Source of the DNA: an uncultured Clostridia bacterium
GTDB taxonomy: Bacteria; Bacillota; Clostridia; TANB77; CAG-508
DNA: 64,000 nucleotides
Direction: 5' to 3'
Assembly: GCA_944386415.1 (NCBI GenBank)
Contig: CALXAY010000001.1
Coordinates: forward strand, 30,655 to 94,654
In this document: piece by piece, positions 17,743-25,788 of the stretch
Numbering within the stretch: the first letter of the stretch is position 1
How the letters are laid out: every line of letters begins with the position of its first letter
The notes under the pieces: generated by a model
Database searches by the model: none
What the model saw: only the letters and a program-made list of their open reading frames with translations
What the model was told of the DNA's origin: nothing
Translations under genes and position numbers: made by a program

Positions 17743-18238
17743 TATTAGATTATATGAAATACCAAAGAAATTTGAAGATTTAATGACAAAAGCAGAAGAA
17801 GGAGAATTAACACAAGAAGAATACGACTGTATAGGAACTGAGATAGCCGTAGAGCTACAAAAAAAGAGTACGAGCATAATTGGATATTATCAAAACAAAA
17901 ATGCTTTTATTGACGCAATAGACTTACAAATTAAAAGATTACAAGAAATAAAAAAAGCTGAACAAAACAACTTAGATAGATTTAAGAAATATGTAAAAGA
18001 CAATATGGAAAGAATGCAATTAACAAAAATTGAAACAGAACTAGGTACTTTATTTATTGCTAAAAGTCCAGCTACAGTTGAGGTAATAGACCAAGAACAA
18101 GTTCCAGATAAATTTTTAAGAGTTAAAACAAATATTGAAGTTGATAAAACAGCAATTAAAAAGAACTTTAAAGAAACAGGAGAAGTACCTGATGGAATTA
18201 GAATTGCAACAAACAATACAAGTTTAAGAATTAAATAG
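17735..18238 (+). CDS. Gp157-like phage protein (167 aa)
   Basis: Length and layout fit the siphovirus Gp157 family: a helical N-terminal half with a long coiled coil (residues about 55-105, KRLQEIKKAEQNNLDRFKKYV), then a beta-rich C-terminal part (TELGTLFIAKSPATVEVID, VPDKFLRVK). Members usually lie just upstream of phage recombination genes, as here. The molecular role is not established. Confidence 0.75.
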   Translation: MSDIRLYEIPKKFEDLMTKAEEGELTQEEYDCIGTEIAVELQKKSTSIIGYYQNKNAFIDAIDLQIKRLQEIKKAEQNNLDRFKKYVKDNMERMQLTKIETELGTLFIAKSPATVEVIDQEQVPDKFLRVKTNIEVDKTAIKKNFKETGEVPDGIRIATNNTSLRIK

Positions 18239-18251
18239 GAGGATTAGAAAT

Positions 18252-19007
18252 ATGGAAAATGAAACTGAAAACGAAAACCTGAAAATATACAACCAAATAA
18301 AATCAGTTCCTGATAATGCTAAGAAAAAAATAGCAGGTGGAAGATTAAAGGGAATGACTGATATAAAGCCAATGTGGAGAATAGAAAAACTAACAGAAAT
18401 GTTTGGAGTATGTGGTTTTGGTTGGAAAACTAATATAAAAAACAAAGAAATAATTGAAGGTGCTAATGGAGAGAAAATAGCAATAGTGGATATAGATTTA
18501 TATGTTAAGATAGGCGACAAATGGTCAGAGGCAATTGAAGGAACAGGTGGAAGTAGTCTTATATCTAAAGAAAAGTCAGGAGAAAATATAAGATATTATA
18601 CAAGTGATGAATGTTTTAAAATGGCATATACTGATGCATTATCTGTTGCTTGTAAATCTTTAGGAATGGGAGCAGATGTCTACTGGGGAGATAGCAAATA
18701 TAATGACAAACCAAAAAAAGATAATGATAAAACACCATCAGTGAATGATAAACCAATTAATAGAGTAACAGAAACAGAAGCAAAAGCAGCTTATGCACTT
18801 ATGATAAGAAAAGGTTGCGACGTAGTAAAAGATTTACAACATAACTTTGGAATAAGCAATACTAAAGATTTAACTAAGCAACAATACATAATGATGTTAA
18901 AAAGCTTAAACAAATTACCTGATAAGAAACCACAAGAAGAATTAGACTCTAATGATAAAAGGCAATATGATGGTGGACGGACAAGCATAAAGGAGTTGTT
19001 AGTATGA
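18252..19007 (+). CDS. Rad52/Sak-like single-strand annealing protein (251 aa)
   Basis: Residues about 35-150 contain the pattern of phage annealing proteins in the Rad52-like superfamily: PMWRIEKLTEMFGVCGFGW, GTGGSSLISKE and the highly conserved DECFKMAYTDALSVACKSLGMGADVYW. A disordered, Lys/Asp-rich linker follows, and then a small C-terminal helical domain. It lies between the Gp157-like and NinB-like genes, a recombination module. The family name is inferred from the motif pattern. Confidence 0.6.
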   Translation: MENETENENLKIYNQIKSVPDNAKKKIAGGRLKGMTDIKPMWRIEKLTEMFGVCGFGWKTNIKNKEIIEGANGEKIAIVDIDLYVKIGDKWSEAIEGTGGSSLISKEKSGENIRYYTSDECFKMAYTDALSVACKSLGMGADVYWGDSKYNDKPKKDNDKTPSVNDKPINRVTETEAKAAYALMIRKGCDVVKDLQHNFGISNTKDLTKQQYIMMLKSLNKLPDKKPQEELDSNDKRQYDGGRTSIKELLV

Positions 19008-19561
19008 AAACTACTGGACAAATAACAGATGTATCTATTAATTTTAAAAATTCTAAAGGAAAAATAGTTTTAGATATAAATACAAAGAATGTTGAAACAT
19101 TAGATTTGTTAGATAAGTTAAGAAATAAGGAACTTGATATAGAAATAAAGCAACATAGAGAGAAAAGAAGCGGACGAGCTAATAGATATTTTTGGCAACT
19201 TCTTGGAGAATTATGCGAAATGCAAAATATAAATCCAGTAGAAGATTATAAAAGACGTGTCAAAGAACTAGGCATATTTAGAACAACTAGGATAGAAGCT
19301 ACAGATTTTGAAACTTTGAAAAAAAGCTGGGAGAACTGGGGCGAAGCTTGGTTTTGTGAAAAAGCAGATACAGAAATAATAAATGAATTAGAGTTTTATA
19401 TAGTGAATTTATATTATGGATCTAGTTCATTTAATACAAAACAAATGTCAAGATTAATAGATGGAGTAGTACAAGATTGTAAAGCTTGTGGAATAGAAAC
19501 AAAACCGCAGCAAGAAATTGACAGTTTACTAGAAGAATGGGAGGAAGAGCATAAGAAGTGA
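19004..19561 (+). CDS. NinB-like phage recombination protein (185 aa)
   Basis: It overlaps the annealing-protein stop (ATGA). The sequence has KRSGRANRYFWQLLGELCEMQ and, near the end, YGSSSFNTKQMSRLIDGVVQDCKACGIET, a pattern of NinB/Orf-type proteins that act with phage recombinases. The assignment is tentative; the genome position, between an annealing protein and an HNH-like protein, supports a recombination role. Confidence 0.45.
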   Translation: MKTTGQITDVSINFKNSKGKIVLDINTKNVETLDLLDKLRNKELDIEIKQHREKRSGRANRYFWQLLGELCEMQNINPVEDYKRRVKELGIFRTTRIEATDFETLKKSWENWGEAWFCEKADTEIINELEFYIVNLYYGSSSFNTKQMSRLIDGVVQDCKACGIETKPQQEIDSLLEEWEEEHKK

Positions 19562-19842
19562 AAGAGAAATGCATAATGCCAGAAGATTTACTATGGGAAA
19601 CAGAAAGATTTGAAGGAAGTCATAGACATGAATGTTTTGGAGGAGCTAATAGAAAGTTAAGTATAGAAGATGGGTTAGTAATATTTCTAAGCCCACAAAT
19701 ACACAATATGGGAGATGACGGTATTCATTATAACAAAGAGTTTATGGACTATGTACATAGAATAGCACAACAAACCTGGCAAGACTATTATGGAAAAACA
19801 AAAGAAGATTTTATTAAAAAGTATGGCAAGAATTATTTATAG
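19558..19842 (+). CDS. HNH-like recombination nuclease relative (94 aa)
   Basis: It begins with GTG in a 4-base overlap (GTGA) with the previous stop. The pattern HRHECFGGANRKLS ... GLVIFLSPQIHNM ... GIHYNKEFMD ... FGKNYL-like end (KKYGKNYL) is that of small phage HNH/treble-clef proteins. The usual C-x-x-C zinc pairs are absent or reduced, so nuclease activity is uncertain. Coupling to the NinB-like gene suggests a joint role. Confidence 0.55.
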   Translation: MKEKCIMPEDLLWETERFEGSHRHECFGGANRKLSIEDGLVIFLSPQIHNMGDDGIHYNKEFMDYVHRIAQQTWQDYYGKTKEDFIKKYGKNYL

Positions 19843-19857
19843 GAGGTAAAGAAGAAA

Positions 19858-20268
19858 TTGGAAAAAGAAGTAATTGAAAAAATGATGAGAGAAGCTTGCG
19901 AAAGTTATATTCAAGATTATGATTTTAGATATTTAGTAAAAGAAGTCGTAAGAGAAAAGATGGAAAAAAGAGTTGAAAGCTGTGTCAACGAAAGAATAGA
20001 CGAAGAAATAAAAAAGGTTTTAGATGAACCTGTTCATATAGACAATGGGTGGGGAGATAGAAGAGATTATGATAGTTTTGAAGATTTATTCAAACAAACA
20101 TTTAATAAAAAGTTATCAAATGATTGGAAAATGAACGAAACAATAAAAAGAACAATAGAAGATAGAGTAGATGAATTAGTAAAGAAGAAATCAAAAGAAT
20201 TAGCAGGAAAAATACAAGACCTAATATTAAGTGAAATAATAAAAGACGAGGAGAAAAAAGATGTATAG
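19858..20268 (+). CDS. Helical protein of unknown function (136 aa)
   Basis: It starts at TTG behind the strong ribosome site AGGAGGT. It is almost entirely charged helices (VREKMEKRVESCVNERIDEEIKK) with one aromatic loop (GWGDRRDYDSFEDLF), as in coiled-coil scaffolds or nucleic-acid-binding accessory proteins. No family is recognised. Confidence 0.55.
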   Translation: MEKEVIEKMMREACESYIQDYDFRYLVKEVVREKMEKRVESCVNERIDEEIKKVLDEPVHIDNGWGDRRDYDSFEDLFKQTFNKKLSNDWKMNETIKRTIEDRVDELVKKKSKELAGKIQDLILSEIIKDEEKKDV

Positions 20269-20491
20269 TAAAAAAGATTTTAAAGAAGGAGAATATGTAG
20301 TTTACATTGGTATGACACCAGAAAAAGAAATTTACGCAATAGAAGTTGGTAAAATCAAAAGATTATGTGATGATGGTGCTTTTGTATATTATCACACAGG
20401 AGATACAGCAGCAAAAACAGAATACAAAAATTTATATAAAATAAAAAATGAATATGCAATAAATAATTTAGGAGGTAGAAAAAATGATTAG
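20261..20491 (+). CDS. Small phage protein (76 aa)
   Basis: It overlaps the upstream stop by 8 bases. The predicted strands (EGEYVVYIG, EIYAIEVGKIKRL, GAFVYYHTG) suggest an SH3-like barrel of the kind found in small phage early proteins. The function is unknown. Confidence 0.55.
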   Translation: MYSKKDFKEGEYVVYIGMTPEKEIYAIEVGKIKRLCDDGAFVYYHTGDTAAKTEYKNLYKIKNEYAINNLGGRKND

Positions 20492-20768
20492 AACTCATAA
20501 AGGAGAAGTTATTGTAAATGGAGATGGTGCTGAATTATTAGCAGATTTAGTTTGTATAGTAGCAACAATAAATACAAAAACAAACATAAGAAAGAAATTT
20601 CTTAAAAAAGCATTTAGAGAAGGAATGAAAGTATCTAGCACAACAAAAAGAAGAAAGATATGTATAAAGAAAGTTAGAAGGCTCCAAAAATCTGATTTAG
20701 ATGATGAAGATAAAAAAGTGATAGAAGATATTTTACAAGCATTATCAGGAGGTAACGATGATATTTAA
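20484..20768 (+). CDS. Small phage protein (94 aa)
   Basis: It overlaps the previous gene by 8 bases and has AGGAGG upstream. There is a short N-terminal beta hairpin (HKGEVIVNGDGAELLADLV), then a basic middle (KKFLKKAFREGMKVSSTTKRRKI) and an acidic end. It is unrecognised; the basic stretch could bind nucleic acid. Confidence 0.55.
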   Translation: MIRTHKGEVIVNGDGAELLADLVCIVATINTKTNIRKKFLKKAFREGMKVSSTTKRRKICIKKVRRLQKSDLDDEDKKVIEDILQALSGGNDDI

Positions 20769-20970
20769 AGTACAAAAGCCATTAAGAGGTGAAACATATT
20801 TAATTTACAACAAAGATAGGACAGTAGTAAATACCTCCTTAAAAATTGGAGATGATAAACAATTTGATAAACTTTTTGACGACGCAGACTACAAGATTTT
20901 TGTTAAAGGTTATCTAGATAAAAAGGGAAGATTAATTTTAAATAGAAGGGTTGAAGGACAAAATTGGTAA
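20758..20970 (+). CDS. Small phage protein (70 aa)
   Basis: It overlaps the previous gene by 11 bases, with AGGAGG before the ATG. It is mixed beta and charged loops (TYLIYNKDRTVVNTSLKIGD, FVKGYLDKKGRLILNRR). No family is recognised; the chained overlaps suggest one early operon. Confidence 0.5.
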   Translation: MIFKVQKPLRGETYLIYNKDRTVVNTSLKIGDDKQFDKLFDDADYKIFVKGYLDKKGRLILNRRVEGQNW

Positions 20971-21080
20971 AGGAAATTAAAATTGAAACAAAGTGCAAGA
21001 CTTGTCTAGGGTGTAATAAACTAAAAGACAAGAATTTTAAAGAAGTTTATAGATGTAAAAATTATGTGAAAGGAAAGTAG
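20964..21080 (+). CDS. Small four-cysteine protein (38 aa)
   Basis: The TTG at 20964 has AAGGA 5 bases upstream and overlaps the preceding stop. The protein has four cysteines (CKTCLGC and a later RCKNY), which may bind one zinc ion. It is one of several very small Cys-rich phage proteins in this accessory region. The function is unknown. Confidence 0.4.
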   Translation: MVKEIKIETKCKTCLGCNKLKDKNFKEVYRCKNYVKGK

Positions 21081-21081
21081 A

Positions 21082-21429
21082 ATGAATAAATATAGAAATG
21101 AAGAAAAAATAGTAGATGGAATAAAGTTTGATAGTAAACTAGAGGCTAGAAGATATATACAGTTAAAATTATTACAACGTGCAGGAGAAATAACAGACCT
21201 CCGTACACAAGCTGAGTTCGTCTTACAGCCAAGTTATAAGAAAAATGGTAAAACTATAAGAGCAATAAAATATGTTGCTGATTTTGTCTACTATGATGTT
21301 AGAGAGAAAAAAACAATTATAGAAGACACAAAAGGATTTAGAAATGATGTTTATAAACTAAAAAAGAAAATATTTGAATATAAATATCCAGATTTAGAAA
21401 TAAGGGAGATAAATAAAAATGACATATAA
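21082..21429 (+). CDS. DUF1064-like nuclease (115 aa)
   Basis: The whole length fits the DUF1064 phage family: NEEKIVDGIKFDSKLEARRY at the start, then EITDLRTQAEFVLQPSYKKNGKTIRAIKYVADFVYYD and a final KLKKKIFEYKYPDLEIREI. D-x-K/E pairs (FDSKLEA, VADF, IEDTKG) match a PD-(D/E)XK-type nuclease core. It probably processes DNA in phage recombination or junction resolution. Confidence 0.75.
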   Translation: MNKYRNEEKIVDGIKFDSKLEARRYIQLKLLQRAGEITDLRTQAEFVLQPSYKKNGKTIRAIKYVADFVYYDVREKKTIIEDTKGFRNDVYKLKKKIFEYKYPDLEIREINKNDI

Positions 21430-21841
21430 AGAAATTATTCAAAAGACTGTAGAAGGAAAATATAGAAGTGTAGATAACACATGCAATGGCATATGCAGCA
21501 AATGTGGAGAGTGTTGTGGACATGTATTACCACTTGACCAAACAGATCTAGACCAAATAGTTGAATATGTTGTTAAAAACAATATACATTCAAATGCAAC
21601 GCAATTAATCTTACAAAATAAGTTGCAATGTCCATATTATACAGGAAAAAAAGATAAAGGTTGTGCAATATATCAAGCACGTCCTAAAATATGTAGATAT
21701 TATAAATGTGACAAAAAGAATATTAGTTATGAGGAATTTGAAGGATTAAAAAATGCAATACCTTGTGATATGTGGTTATTAGCAAAAGAATTAGACAAAG
21801 ATATAGAAAAAAGAAAAATTGGAAAGGAAGATAGAAAGTGA
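21419..21841 (+). CDS. YkgJ-like cysteine-cluster protein (140 aa)
   Basis: The Cys motif CNGICSKCGECC near residue 22, followed by CPYY, GCAIYQARPKICRYYKC and a final Cys, is the pattern of the YkgJ zinc- or iron-binding cysteine cluster family. It overlaps the DUF1064-like gene by 11 bases. The role of this family is not established, and it is unusual in a phage early operon. Confidence 0.75.
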   Translation: MTYKEIIQKTVEGKYRSVDNTCNGICSKCGECCGHVLPLDQTDLDQIVEYVVKNNIHSNATQLILQNKLQCPYYTGKKDKGCAIYQARPKICRYYKCDKKNISYEEFEGLKNAIPCDMWLLAKELDKDIEKRKIGKEDRK

Positions 21842-22485
21842 AAAAGAAAAAAGTAGAGGAAGATAATTTAACTAAAATGATTAACGAAATAGAAGGAATT
21901 TTAGATAGAGAGTATTTTCATATGAATATTAAAATAACAGAAGAGCAAAAGATAGAATGGGTTGTTTACTATAGAAATTTAAATACGAAGATTTATTTTT
22001 CTAATAAAAATAAGCCACTTCTAACTAGTAGCAAAAATACAATAGCAGATATTTACACTTTAAGAGATATTTTTCAAGAGCTACAAGACCAGATAATAGA
22101 AGAAGAAGGATATGATTTTTTTAAAGATAAATTCAATATATATTATTTAATATTAGAAATAAAAGAAAGAGCTACTCTTGGTATGTTAGATATTTTTACA
22201 ACATACGTTTTGGTTAATTTAGTAACAAATCTTATTACAAATAATCTTGTAGTAAGTTTTATAAACCTTATAGCTTGTATAGGAATTGCTATTTTCATTT
22301 CATATAAAAGCAAAAAGTTAAACAAACTGATAGATAATGCAGAAAAAATAGAAAATAAAATATTATTAAAAAACCTTATAAAAGGAAAAGGGTTGGGCTT
22401 TGTAAAAGAAATAAGAAGAGAATTACATAATAAAGGAGTGTATAAATATGGAATTAACAAAAAGACAGGAAAAGCAATTAAATAA
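21838..22485 (+). CDS. Two-helix membrane protein of unknown function (215 aa)
   Basis: It starts with GTG in a 4-base overlap with the YkgJ-like gene. The first 110 residues are soluble and charged; two adjoining transmembrane helices follow at about 118-160 (YVLVNLVTNLITNNLVVSF, INLIACIGIAIFISY), then a basic cytoplasmic tail. No family is recognised. It may act at the host membrane during infection. Confidence 0.55.
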   Translation: MKKKKVEEDNLTKMINEIEGILDREYFHMNIKITEEQKIEWVVYYRNLNTKIYFSNKNKPLLTSSKNTIADIYTLRDIFQELQDQIIEEEGYDFFKDKFNIYYLILEIKERATLGMLDIFTTYVLVNLVTNLITNNLVVSFINLIACIGIAIFISYKSKKLNKLIDNAEKIENKILLKNLIKGKGLGFVKEIRRELHNKGVYKYGINKKTGKAIK

Positions 22486-22759
22486 AGTATTTGATAATCC
22501 AAAGAAATTGAGAAAATGGGTAGATGATGTATATGCAGATATGATTGTTAGTTGCGAAAAAAAGACAGAAAAAAGAGTATGTGAGTATTTAGATATCTAT
22601 AGTATATCTGTTGCTTATACTTTATCTTATGTATGCGGACTAGGAAAAAAAAGATTACCAGAAGTAATGTGGAGAATATGGAATAATGTAGATTGTTTTA
22701 AAAGTGGTCACTTAAGTTTAGATGATTGTATAGAAGAATTAGAGAAAAAGCGGAGTTAG
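22448..22759 (+). CDS. Hypothetical phage protein (103 aa)
   Basis: It starts inside the preceding gene, with AAGGAG upstream. It is a helical, soluble protein with several Cys and Trp residues (WVDDVYADMIVSCEKK, EVMWRIWNNVDCF). It is not recognised. Confidence 0.55.
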   Translation: MELTKRQEKQLNKVFDNPKKLRKWVDDVYADMIVSCEKKTEKRVCEYLDIYSISVAYTLSYVCGLGKKRLPEVMWRIWNNVDCFKSGHLSLDDCIEELEKKRS

Positions 22760-22812
22760 TTTTGAAAGTATCTTACAAGGCAAGAGCCTATTTGATAAGG
22801 AGAAAAAAGAAA

Positions 22813-23142
22813 ATGAATAGTTTTGATTATAGATATATGGTTTATAACACGAGAAAAGGCGAATTTCAATTTATGCGTGTTTGTGAGACCACAAGACAAG
22901 GAGCAGAGAAGATTTTTTACAACTTAGTTGGAAGAGATAGTTTAAAGCATAGATTTGAAATTAGGAAGGTAACTAAACAAGAAGCAATAAGAATAAAAGC
23001 AGCAAGTAAATTGAAAGGAATAGAAAGAAAAATAAAGGAATTATTACCAGAGCTAACAGAAGATGAAATAAAAGAACTAATAAAAGAAAATGAAAAAAGA
23101 GGAGTAGAAAAATGCAAGAAGAGGGAAATATATTTGAATTAA
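22813..23142 (+). CDS. Hypothetical phage protein (109 aa)
   Basis: The ATG at 22813 follows AAGGAG; TTG starts farther upstream (22726 or 22762) are possible but weaker. The N-terminal half appears mixed alpha/beta (FDYRYMVYNTRKGEFQFMRV); the C-terminal half is a Lys/Glu-rich helix. The function is unknown. Confidence 0.5.
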   Translation: MNSFDYRYMVYNTRKGEFQFMRVCETTRQGAEKIFYNLVGRDSLKHRFEIRKVTKQEAIRIKAASKLKGIERKIKELLPELTEDEIKELIKENEKRGVEKCKKREIYLN

Positions 23143-23216
23143 TTGCAGAAGAAAATTACTATAATGATTTATGGCTAGAAAGGAAGGAATTGGAAGATGA
23201 TAAAAATAGACAATGA
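23112..23216 (+). CDS. Very small acidic protein (34 aa)
   Basis: GAGGAG lies upstream of the ATG at 23112, and the ORF overlaps genes on both sides (end of the 109-aa gene, start of the 88-aa gene). The sequence is acidic (MQEEGNIFELIAEENYY). The strong ribosome site is the main support; it could also act as a coupling ORF. Confidence 0.4.
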   Translation: MQEEGNIFELIAEENYYNDLWLERKELEDDKNRQ

Positions 23217-23463
23217 ATATTTAATAAATGCAAATGAAAGTTGCTATACACTTGAAAGAAAAACAAAAGTAACAGATGAAAATAGTAAAAACTATGGCAA
23301 AGAAGTAACAATTATAGAAGGATATTATACAAGTATTGATGGAGCTTTAAATGGGTATTTAAAGAAACAAATGAGAAAGTATGTCTCTAGCGAAAAAGAA
23401 AATTCTATTCAAGAAGCAATAAAAAAATTAGAAGAGTTAAGAATAGGAGTTTTTAAGGATTAA
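23197..23463 (+). CDS. Conserved small phage protein (88 aa)
   Basis: The pattern IKIDNEYLINANESCYTLER ... GYYTSIDGALNGYLKKQMRKYV is one seen in many Firmicute phage early regions (possibly the DUF5405 type, from memory). It is probably alpha/beta. The stop overlaps the next start (TAATG). The function is unknown. Confidence 0.55.
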   Translation: MIKIDNEYLINANESCYTLERKTKVTDENSKNYGKEVTIIEGYYTSIDGALNGYLKKQMRKYVSSEKENSIQEAIKKLEELRIGVFKD

Positions 23464-23969
23464 TGGAGATAATGGAAATTTGGAAAGACATTTTAGGATA
23501 CGAAGGTAAATATCAAGTGTCTAATACTGGCAAAGTAAGGAGTATGAATTACAATAACACAGGTAAAGTTAAAGAATTAAAGCCAAAATTAAATAGATAT
23601 GGCTATTATGAAGTTAAATTATCTAAAAATAATATCACGCAAAATTTTCTGGTAGGAAGACTTGTTGCAGAACATTTTATTCCTAATAATAACTTTAAGC
23701 CTAAAGTAATTCATATAGGAGATGTTAGAGACAATTCTGTAGAAAATTTAAAATGGGCTTACGAAAGTGAAGCAATGCACAATCAATACAATTCCAAGAA
23801 AAGAAAAGGAAAAGCTAGTAAAAAAGTAATAACATACAATGGAAAATCTTATAAAAGATATTCTGAAATAGCTAAAGAATTAGGAATCAATAAGAATACT
23901 TTTTATAAAAGAATGAAGTTGGGGTGGAGCTTGTACGAAGCTTTAGAAATACCAATAGGAAGGAAATAA
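23463..23969 (+). CDS. NUMOD4/HNH homing-type endonuclease (168 aa)
   Basis: It opens with a NUMOD4 motif (EIWKDILGYEGKYQVSNTGKVRSM). The HNH region is present in altered form (AEHFIP ... VIHIGDVRDNSVENLKWAYESEAMHNQY, where relatives have NHIDG), and a helix-turn-helix/NUMOD1-like tail follows (YSEIAKELGINKNTFYKRM). Because the usual N-H-I-D is changed, catalysis may be impaired. It is a free-standing mobile gene inserted among small early genes. Confidence 0.8.
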   Translation: MEIMEIWKDILGYEGKYQVSNTGKVRSMNYNNTGKVKELKPKLNRYGYYEVKLSKNNITQNFLVGRLVAEHFIPNNNFKPKVIHIGDVRDNSVENLKWAYESEAMHNQYNSKKRKGKASKKVITYNGKSYKRYSEIAKELGINKNTFYKRMKLGWSLYEALEIPIGRK

Positions 23970-23971
23970 AA

Positions 23972-24436
23972 ATGAAAAATTATAATAAAACAAAGAAGAG
24001 TTTTGAATCAGAAGAAATAGAAAAATATTTCTATAGCAAAGATTTTGGAGAGACAATTACATTTAAAGAATTACAAAAGTTCACACATTTTAATTTAGAA
24101 GATGAATATGAAGGGTATAAATTTAAAGCTAATGTAATGAGAAGAGTAAAAAATAGATTAATAGAAAACGGATATGTAGTAAAATCTATAAGAAACGTTG
24201 GATATTATATTTTGAGACCAAATCAAGTCCAGAGTTATTCATACAGAACATATATAATAAAACCATTAAAAAGCTTTGAAAAAGCTAAAATTATTTTAAT
24301 GAATACTAAAAAAAGCAATCTAAATAAAAAAGAATTAGTAAAACATAAACTAACTGAAGAATTAAATGAGGAATTAAATAATCAAACAAGAGACTTATTA
24401 AATTCACAAAAATACAATAAGTTAAAAGTTGAATAA
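23972..24436 (+). CDS. Probable winged-helix protein (154 aa)
   Basis: The ATG at 23972 follows GGAAGG. Residues about 20-80 (DFGETITFKELQKFT ... VMRRVKNRLIENGYVVKSIRNVGYYIL) have the layout of a winged helix, with the last two strands forming the wing. The C-terminal 60 residues are basic and helical. A DNA-binding early regulator is plausible; no close family is recognised. Confidence 0.5.
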   Translation: MKNYNKTKKSFESEEIEKYFYSKDFGETITFKELQKFTHFNLEDEYEGYKFKANVMRRVKNRLIENGYVVKSIRNVGYYILRPNQVQSYSYRTYIIKPLKSFEKAKIILMNTKKSNLNKKELVKHKLTEELNEELNNQTRDLLNSQKYNKLKVE

Positions 24437-24453
24437 AAAGGAGAATAAAATTT

Positions 24454-24975
24454 ATGGCATTTGATTTAGATGATGAAGAATTAGAAGCTACAAGAAAGCT
24501 TAATGGAGTAGCTAAAGATAGTAATATAGAAATAATAGAAGATTTTATAAATGAAATAAAAGATTTTGAATTAAATAAAGATGTTGTAGAGATAGTAAAT
24601 GCATTAGAGGACATTTTAGAAGAACGAGAAGCAGATAAAAAGAGAATAAAAGAATTAGAAGAAGAAAATAAAAACAGAATTAATAGAGAAATTGTAGATT
24701 ATAAAAGAATATTAAAAATAAATAATGTAAAAGCAACAGAAGAAGACTGGAAAAATGATAAAAGCTGGATTATTGCAATGCTAAATGTAGCAGAGGAAGA
24801 CGCAACTAGGTACAAAAAGGAATTAGAAGACAGCATACCAAAACAAAAAATTATAGATAAGATAGAAGAATTAAAAGAACATTATAATACAGATAATAAT
24901 ATAAGGATTTATACATTAAAAGGCAGTTATGAATTACAAGTAGCTGTTTTACAGGAATTATTGGAGGATAAATGA
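24454..24975 (+). CDS. Coiled-coil protein of unknown function (173 aa)
   Basis: Mostly acidic helix; residues about 45-80 form a strong coiled coil (ILEEREADKKRIKELEEENK). It is preceded by AAGGAG. Such proteins are common fillers of phage early operons. The function is unknown. Confidence 0.55.
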   Translation: MAFDLDDEELEATRKLNGVAKDSNIEIIEDFINEIKDFELNKDVVEIVNALEDILEEREADKKRIKELEEENKNRINREIVDYKRILKINNVKATEEDWKNDKSWIIAMLNVAEEDATRYKKELEDSIPKQKIIDKIEELKEHYNTDNNIRIYTLKGSYELQVAVLQELLEDK

Positions 24976-24976
24976 T

Positions 24977-25132
24977 ATGAACTGGAAAGATGAATTAGCA
25001 GAAGAAATGGGATATATAATTTGTCCAATATGTTTCCCAGAATATGTTTACTGTGATGAAAAATGTGATAAATGTAAAGATTATATTGAATTTAAGAATG
25101 CAGTAGAAGAAAAGTATAAAGAAGAGAATTAG
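24977..25132 (+). CDS. Small zinc-ribbon-like protein (51 aa)
   Basis: ATG 24977 is 1 base after the upstream stop, with GGAGG before it. Cysteines are arranged as C-x-x-C (IICPICFPE) and CDEKCDKC, enough for one or two zinc ions. The tail is acidic. The function is unknown. Confidence 0.5.
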   Translation: MNWKDELAEEMGYIICPICFPEYVYCDEKCDKCKDYIEFKNAVEEKYKEEN

Positions 25133-25145
25133 AGAAGGTGATTAA

Positions 25146-25325
25146 ATGAAGATAGAATGTTGTAACAAATGTGGAAGTGACAAACTATTTGTAGAGATAC
25201 AAGGAAACAGAAGAGGTTTATATTGTGGAAATTGTGGTAAATGGCAAAAGTGGATAACAAAACAAGAACTACAAATTGCTAAGTTTAGAGGTTATAAGAT
25301 AATAAACAAGGAGGACAAGCAATGA
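25146..25325 (+). CDS. Small zinc-ribbon-like protein (59 aa)
   Basis: It carries the pattern CCNKCGS ... YCGNCGKW, a two-knuckle zinc ribbon, followed by a basic helix (KFRGYKIINKED). AGAAGGTG lies upstream of the ATG. It ends in the repeated GGAGGACAAGCAATGA module that starts the next gene. Confidence 0.55.
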   Translation: MKIECCNKCGSDKLFVEIQGNRRGLYCGNCGKWQKWITKQELQIAKFRGYKIINKEDKQ

Positions 25326-25474
25326 ATTATGATATAACATTTTGTTCTAAAAAGAAATGTAAAAATCTAAAATGTGAAAGAAATCAAAACAATATACCTG
25401 AAATAGAATATAAAGCTAGATATATATGGATAAGTGATTTTAAAGAATGTGAATATTGGGAGGACAAGCAATGA
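25322..25474 (+). CDS. Small Cys-rich phage protein (50 aa)
   Basis: Start and stop overlap the neighbours through ATGA. The Cys spacing (FCSKKKCKNLKC and later KECEYW) resembles a small phage family with an opening MNYDITFC motif and a closing Cys-Glu-Tyr. It may bind metal. The role is unknown. Confidence 0.5.
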   Translation: MNYDITFCSKKKCKNLKCERNQNNIPEIEYKARYIWISDFKECEYWEDKQ

Positions 25475-25776
25475 AACAAATATTAGATTATGGTTTAGAA
25501 TTAGAAAATGTAAAAGAAAATGAATTACCTGAAAAAGATAATGAAAAAATAATTCAATTCAATAATAGTTTATCAGAAAAATACGGATTATTTGAAGTCA
25601 ATGTTTTAAAAAATGATAATTTGTATTTTAGAGGAAGAATAACTTCAAATACTAAATCTGAAAACAATGCAAAATTAAAGCTACTTATAGTAGAGTTAAA
25701 TGAATTTTATAAAAAATACAATTTAAAAAAGGTAATTAAATCAATGATAGCTTATGGACATACTATAAAATATTAA
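25471..25776 (+). CDS. Hypothetical phage protein (101 aa)
   Basis: The ATG at 25471 is in the repeated ribosome-site module; an upstream TTG is less likely. The central part is beta-rich (YGLFEVNVLKNDNLYFRGRI), and it ends in a helix and a short strand. It is not recognised. Confidence 0.5.
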   Translation: MKQILDYGLELENVKENELPEKDNEKIIQFNNSLSEKYGLFEVNVLKNDNLYFRGRITSNTKSENNAKLKLLIVELNEFYKKYNLKKVIKSMIAYGHTIKY

Positions 25777-25788
25777 GGAGGACAAGCA

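Noticed and set aside
24970-24980. TGA reassigned to tryptophan, suggested by the tRNA-Trp-like element
   Set aside because: TGA stops coincide with the starts of following genes at several places (24973, 25323, 25472), and the anticodon is CCA, which reads UGG only.
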